A DNA stretch of 64,000 nucleotides from Kiritimatiellota bacterium. GTDB lineage: Bacteria > Verrucomicrobiota > Kiritimatiellia > JAAZAB01. How positions within the stretch are numbered: position 1 is the stretch's first letter; the number at the start of each line of letters is the position of its first letter. The notes under the pieces are model-generated. The model had not been told where the DNA came from. It did not search any database and was given only the letters and a program-made list of their open reading frames with translations. Made by a program: the position numbers and the translations under genes. Positions 61,799 to 64,000 of the stretch are shown here, in pieces. Location: NCBI GenBank assembly GCA_026398415.1, contig JAPLSY010000080.1, forward strand, positions 66,465 to 130,464, written 5' to 3'.

Positions 61799-63664
61799 CT
61801 ATTCCCTGACTTCCTGGATATCGCCGTTGAACATATCCATCGTCTTTTGCACCGCCGGATCCTTGAACCATTTCTGTTTTTGCTGAAGGGAGGGTTTACC
61901 CGCCTTCGGCGGCGCCGTAGGCGACCAGGGTTTACCCGCCTTCGGCGGCGCCGTAGGCGACCAGGGTTTACCCGCCTTCGGCGGCGCCGTAGGCGACCAG
62001 GGTTTACCCGCGCGCCCGCCAGCAACGTTACCCGGCCCGCAGTCACTACGCGTCAGCGTTGCGGGCGGGTGCGTAGCATTGGGTCGCGCCGCGCCGGTCG
62101 GGCGTTGGAGCGTTTCCTCGGATTCGTTCTCCGCGGGCACCGTACGCTCCGTCAGCAGCTTGAATTCCACGGTAATGGGTCGGCGCAACACATCATCCAG
62201 ATTTTTCTGCAGGGCGGCGCGGGTTCGCGGCAGACCGGCTTGCTCCATGCGCCCGGCAAATTCCGGGTCAAAGCCGATCGTCACACGGTCGCCCACGACG
62301 GCCACCGGCCGCGCATCAAGAAGACAACCCTTGGCCAGCGCAACCGCTTTCCCAACCTTTTCGATAAGCTCCGGCCACACCTTGATCAGATGCGCCAACT
62401 CGTCCCCAATGGGGCGGTCACCACCGCTGGGCCCCGCGCCGCCATGTAGAGCGTTTAGCGTTGAGCGTTGAGCGGCCTCCGGCACGGACGCTGCCGGCTC
62501 GCGCGGCGCGAGGCTGCCATCATCCAGGCTGTGCTTCAACGCCTCGATACGCCGCAAGATTTCATCCAGCGACACGACGACTGCGGCGCGCGAACAACGG
62601 ATTAATGCGGTTTCCAGCAGTGTTTTTTTGGAGAGCGCATAAGGCAAACGGTCCATGGTTTCCATCAGGATATCCGTGATCCGCAACAGCCGGTCCACGT
62701 GCGTCAGCGCCGCCTGCGCTTTCAACACGGCCACCTGGACGGGCGTCAAATCCAGGGCAGCCAGACCAACTCCCGCCTGCAGATACACGAGCAGATTACG
62801 GATATGTTCCAGAAGTTCCTGCAGGAGTCTCTGCATGTCCTTCCCGTTTTTGTCCAGCGCTTCCACCTGCTGAATAACGCCGGTAATGTCGCCCTGGAGC
62901 AGGGCGGTTGACAGGGCTTCCAGTGTCTGACGCGAAACCAGTCCGAACACCGAGAGGACATCCTGCTCATGGATGTCCTTGCCCTGGAAAGAGATCAGTT
63001 GGTCCAGGGCCGACTCGGCATCACGCAGGCCGCCTTCCGCCGCCCGCGCCACGGCCAGCACGGCGTCATCATCAATCGTAACGCCCTCCGACTTGGCAAT
63101 CAGGCGCAGGCGCTCGATCAACAGGCCGGCCGGGATGCGCCGCAAATCAAACCGCTGGCAGCGCGACAAAATCGTGGCCGGTATTTTCTGCGGCTCGGTG
63201 GTGGCCATGAAAAACTTGATGTGCGCCGGCGGCTCCTCCAGGGTTTTCAGCAGGGCATTGAAGGCTTCCGTCGTGAGCATGTGGACTTCGTCAATAATGT
63301 AAATCTTGAAGCGCTGGGTCGGCATGTACTTGATGGTATCACGCAGGGCGCGAATTTCATCGATGCCGCGATTCGAGGCGGCGTCAAGTTCATGCACATC
63401 GAGACTGGATCCCGCGGTGATTTCATTGCACGCGTCACAATGGTCGCAGGGCGTGGGCGTCATTCCCTCCTTGCAGTTCAGGGCCTTGGCAAAAATGCGC
63501 GCGATGGAGGTCTTGCCGATACCGCGCGGACCCACAAAAAGATAGGCATGCGCCACCCGATTCATCCGGATGGCGTTGGTCAGCGTTTGAATGACATGGT
63601 CCTGGCCGACGACATCCTGGAACTGTTTGGGCCGCCATTTGCGCGCAAGTACTTCATAGGCCAT
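61799..63664 (-). CDS. dnaX: DNA polymerase III subunit gamma/tau
   Basis: DnaX is the ATPase core of the sliding-clamp loader. The 621-residue protein has Walker A FVGPRGIGKTSIARIFAKALN (about 43-63), a zinc module ending CDHCDAC, IYIIDEVHML (Walker B), and FFMATTEPQKIPATILSRCQRFD with the SRC motif. Domain III and a tau-like C-terminal region follow. The C-terminal region has three copies of GKPWSPTAPPKA from a 36-bp repeat, plus two segments shared with other genes. AAGGA lies eight bases before the ATG. ybaB-recR, its usual neighbours, are 8 kb away. Confidence 0.95.
   Translation of the reverse strand: MAYEVLARKWRPKQFQDVVGQDHVIQTLTNAIRMNRVAHAYLFVGPRGIGKTSIARIFAKALNCKEGMTPTPCDHCDACNEITAGSSLDVHELDAASNRGIDEIRALRDTIKYMPTQRFKIYIIDEVHMLTTEAFNALLKTLEEPPAHIKFFMATTEPQKIPATILSRCQRFDLRRIPAGLLIERLRLIAKSEGVTIDDDAVLAVARAAEGGLRDAESALDQLISFQGKDIHEQDVLSVFGLVSRQTLEALSTALLQGDITGVIQQVEALDKNGKDMQRLLQELLEHIRNLLVYLQAGVGLAALDLTPVQVAVLKAQAALTHVDRLLRITDILMETMDRLPYALSKKTLLETALIRCSRAAVVVSLDEILRRIEALKHSLDDGSLAPREPAASVPEAAQRSTLNALHGGAGPSGGDRPIGDELAHLIKVWPELIEKVGKAVALAKGCLLDARPVAVVGDRVTIGFDPEFAGRMEQAGLPRTRAALQKNLDDVLRRPITVEFKLLTERTVPAENESEETLQRPTGAARPNATHPPATLTRSDCGPGNVAGGRAGKPWSPTAPPKAGKPWSPTAPPKAGKPWSPTAPPKAGKPSLQQKQKWFKDPAVQKTMDMFNGDIQEVRE
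61893..62000. repeat. 36-bp tandem repeat x3 in dnaX
   Basis: Three exact units (61893-61928, 61929-61964, 61965-62000), each starting GGTTTACCCGCCTTCGGCGG, with a partial fourth from 62001. The unit contains GTTTACCCGCC, also found in dsbD (44923-44947), and encodes a 12-residue Lys/Pro/Ser repeat. Confidence 0.95.
62036..62069. repeat. Dispersed palindromic element in frame in dnaX
   Basis: CCCGCAGTCACTACGCGTCA followed by GCGTTGCGGGCGGG is a variant of the element at 46227-46258 and 42556-42592. The following GTGCGTAGCATTG shares 12 bases exactly with the pgl copy. It encodes a linker in the C-terminal region. Confidence 0.75.
62411..62433. repeat. 23-bp segment shared with the dsbD triplet repeat
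   Basis: GGGGCGGTCACCACCGCTGG plus GCC is the reverse complement of the dsbD repeat (43526-43579) with one difference. It is in frame in dnaX (segment PSGGDRPIG). Confidence 0.85.
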
Positions 63665-63666
63665 GG

Positions 63667-64000
63667 CTATTCATCCTTGTTTTTCACGTCCCGGGCCGCC
63701 CGGAACAGATTTGCGAATAATACCGGCAACTGCTCCAGGGGCACGGCGGAAAAGGCCAGCCGCACAATACCGCTCATGGCGATCACGCCGGTGGCATAAT
63801 CCTTCAACAGTTTTTGCCGCACCTGTTCCGGGTCCGCGCGCCGGAGACGCACGCACATGAAGTATCCCGAATTGAACGGCAGGGCCGTAAATTCTTGCGT
63901 ATATTCGGGATGCGCCGCCAATATCTGTTTGACCCGCTCATAACGCGAGCGCAGAATTTCGTATTTGGCCTGTTTCTCCGTTGCATAATCGCCATCGCTG
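63667..64000 (-). CDS. Aminotransferase class I/II, C-terminal part (5' end outside window)
   Basis: The visible 110 residues match the end of a fold-type I PLP aminotransferase: YEILRSRYERVKQILAAHPEY, LPFNSGYFMCVRL and AMSGIVRLAFSAVPLEQL (the conserved Arg that binds the substrate carboxylate lies in IVRLAFS). The PLP lysine is outside the window. It ends two bases before the dnaX ATG and is probably in its operon. The substrate cannot be told from this part. Confidence 0.8.
   Translation of the reverse strand, partial: SDGDYATEKQAKYEILRSRYERVKQILAAHPEYTQEFTALPFNSGYFMCVRLRRADPEQVRQKLLKDYATGVIAMSGIVRLAFSAVPLEQLPVLFANLFRAARDVKNKDE

Overview
The window is a compact, GC-rich stretch of a bacterial chromosome. 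It most resembles the PVC superphylum (Kiritimatiellota, Lentisphaerae or Verrucomicrobiota), judged from gene content alone. The pointers are giant secreted proteins built from Ig-like repeats, a choice-of-anchor-type beta-helix and FG-GAP-like repeats; tandem lipoprotein TIM-barrel hydrolases; GH78 and GH3 enzymes; a bacterial topoisomerase VI; and a fused SecDF. There is no 16S rRNA gene here, so placement is an inference.

Layout. 1-1139: RNase P RNA (3' end outside the window) behind a coiled-coil/zinc-ribbon gene. 1151-10619: two paralogous giant exported proteins. 10866-24896: mostly housekeeping genes: queF, a hybrid sensor kinase with degenerate ATP-binding motifs, a corrinoid-activator (RACo-like) protein, galU overlapping a plant-type glucuronokinase, recJ-secDF-yajC, tgt, an RluA-type pseudouridine synthase and infA. 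25336-28368: both topoisomerase VI subunits. 28503-30070: an AbiE toxin/antitoxin pair with a perfect operator. 30178-36487: dciA, a YgjP-type protease, an MscS channel with a cyclic-nucleotide domain, and a protease/propeller/outer-membrane-barrel fusion. 36505-42283: three tandem TIM-barrel hydrolases. 42451-46511: pgl, dsbD, ferritin, rubrerythrin and a 52-residue rubredoxin. 46734-53352: a TMTC-like glycosyltransferase and the chain ybaB-recR-yggS-proC-DUF3108-hldE. 53526-61798: an accessory block (IclR-type regulator, multi-module corrinoid/Fe-S reductase-like protein, GH3, GH78) lying between ybaB-recR and dnaX. 61799-64000: dnaX and the end of an aminotransferase gene.

How the genes work together. 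queF and tgt belong to queuosine synthesis. GalU and the glucuronokinase could make UDP-sugars by salvage. Rubredoxin, rubrerythrin and ferritin form an oxidative-stress/iron operon typical of anaerobes, with dsbD just downstream. The RACo-like activator and the QueG/RdhA-like protein suggest corrinoid redox chemistry. GH78, GH3, the TIM-barrel lipoproteins and the large beta-rich surface proteins suggest life on complex polysaccharides.

The least explained signal is in the repeats. Intergenic gaps contain degenerate arrays with a 7-base period (one has a 9-base period). There are several unrelated unit families, and most arrays occur as facing inverted pairs able to form long hairpins. A second layer of short palindromic elements sits in frame inside unrelated genes (pgl, dnaX, dsbD, probably recJ and the RACo-like gene). 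The same sequence recurs between genes and inside two proteins. A rod-shaped inverted structure upstream of top6B is a candidate structured RNA.
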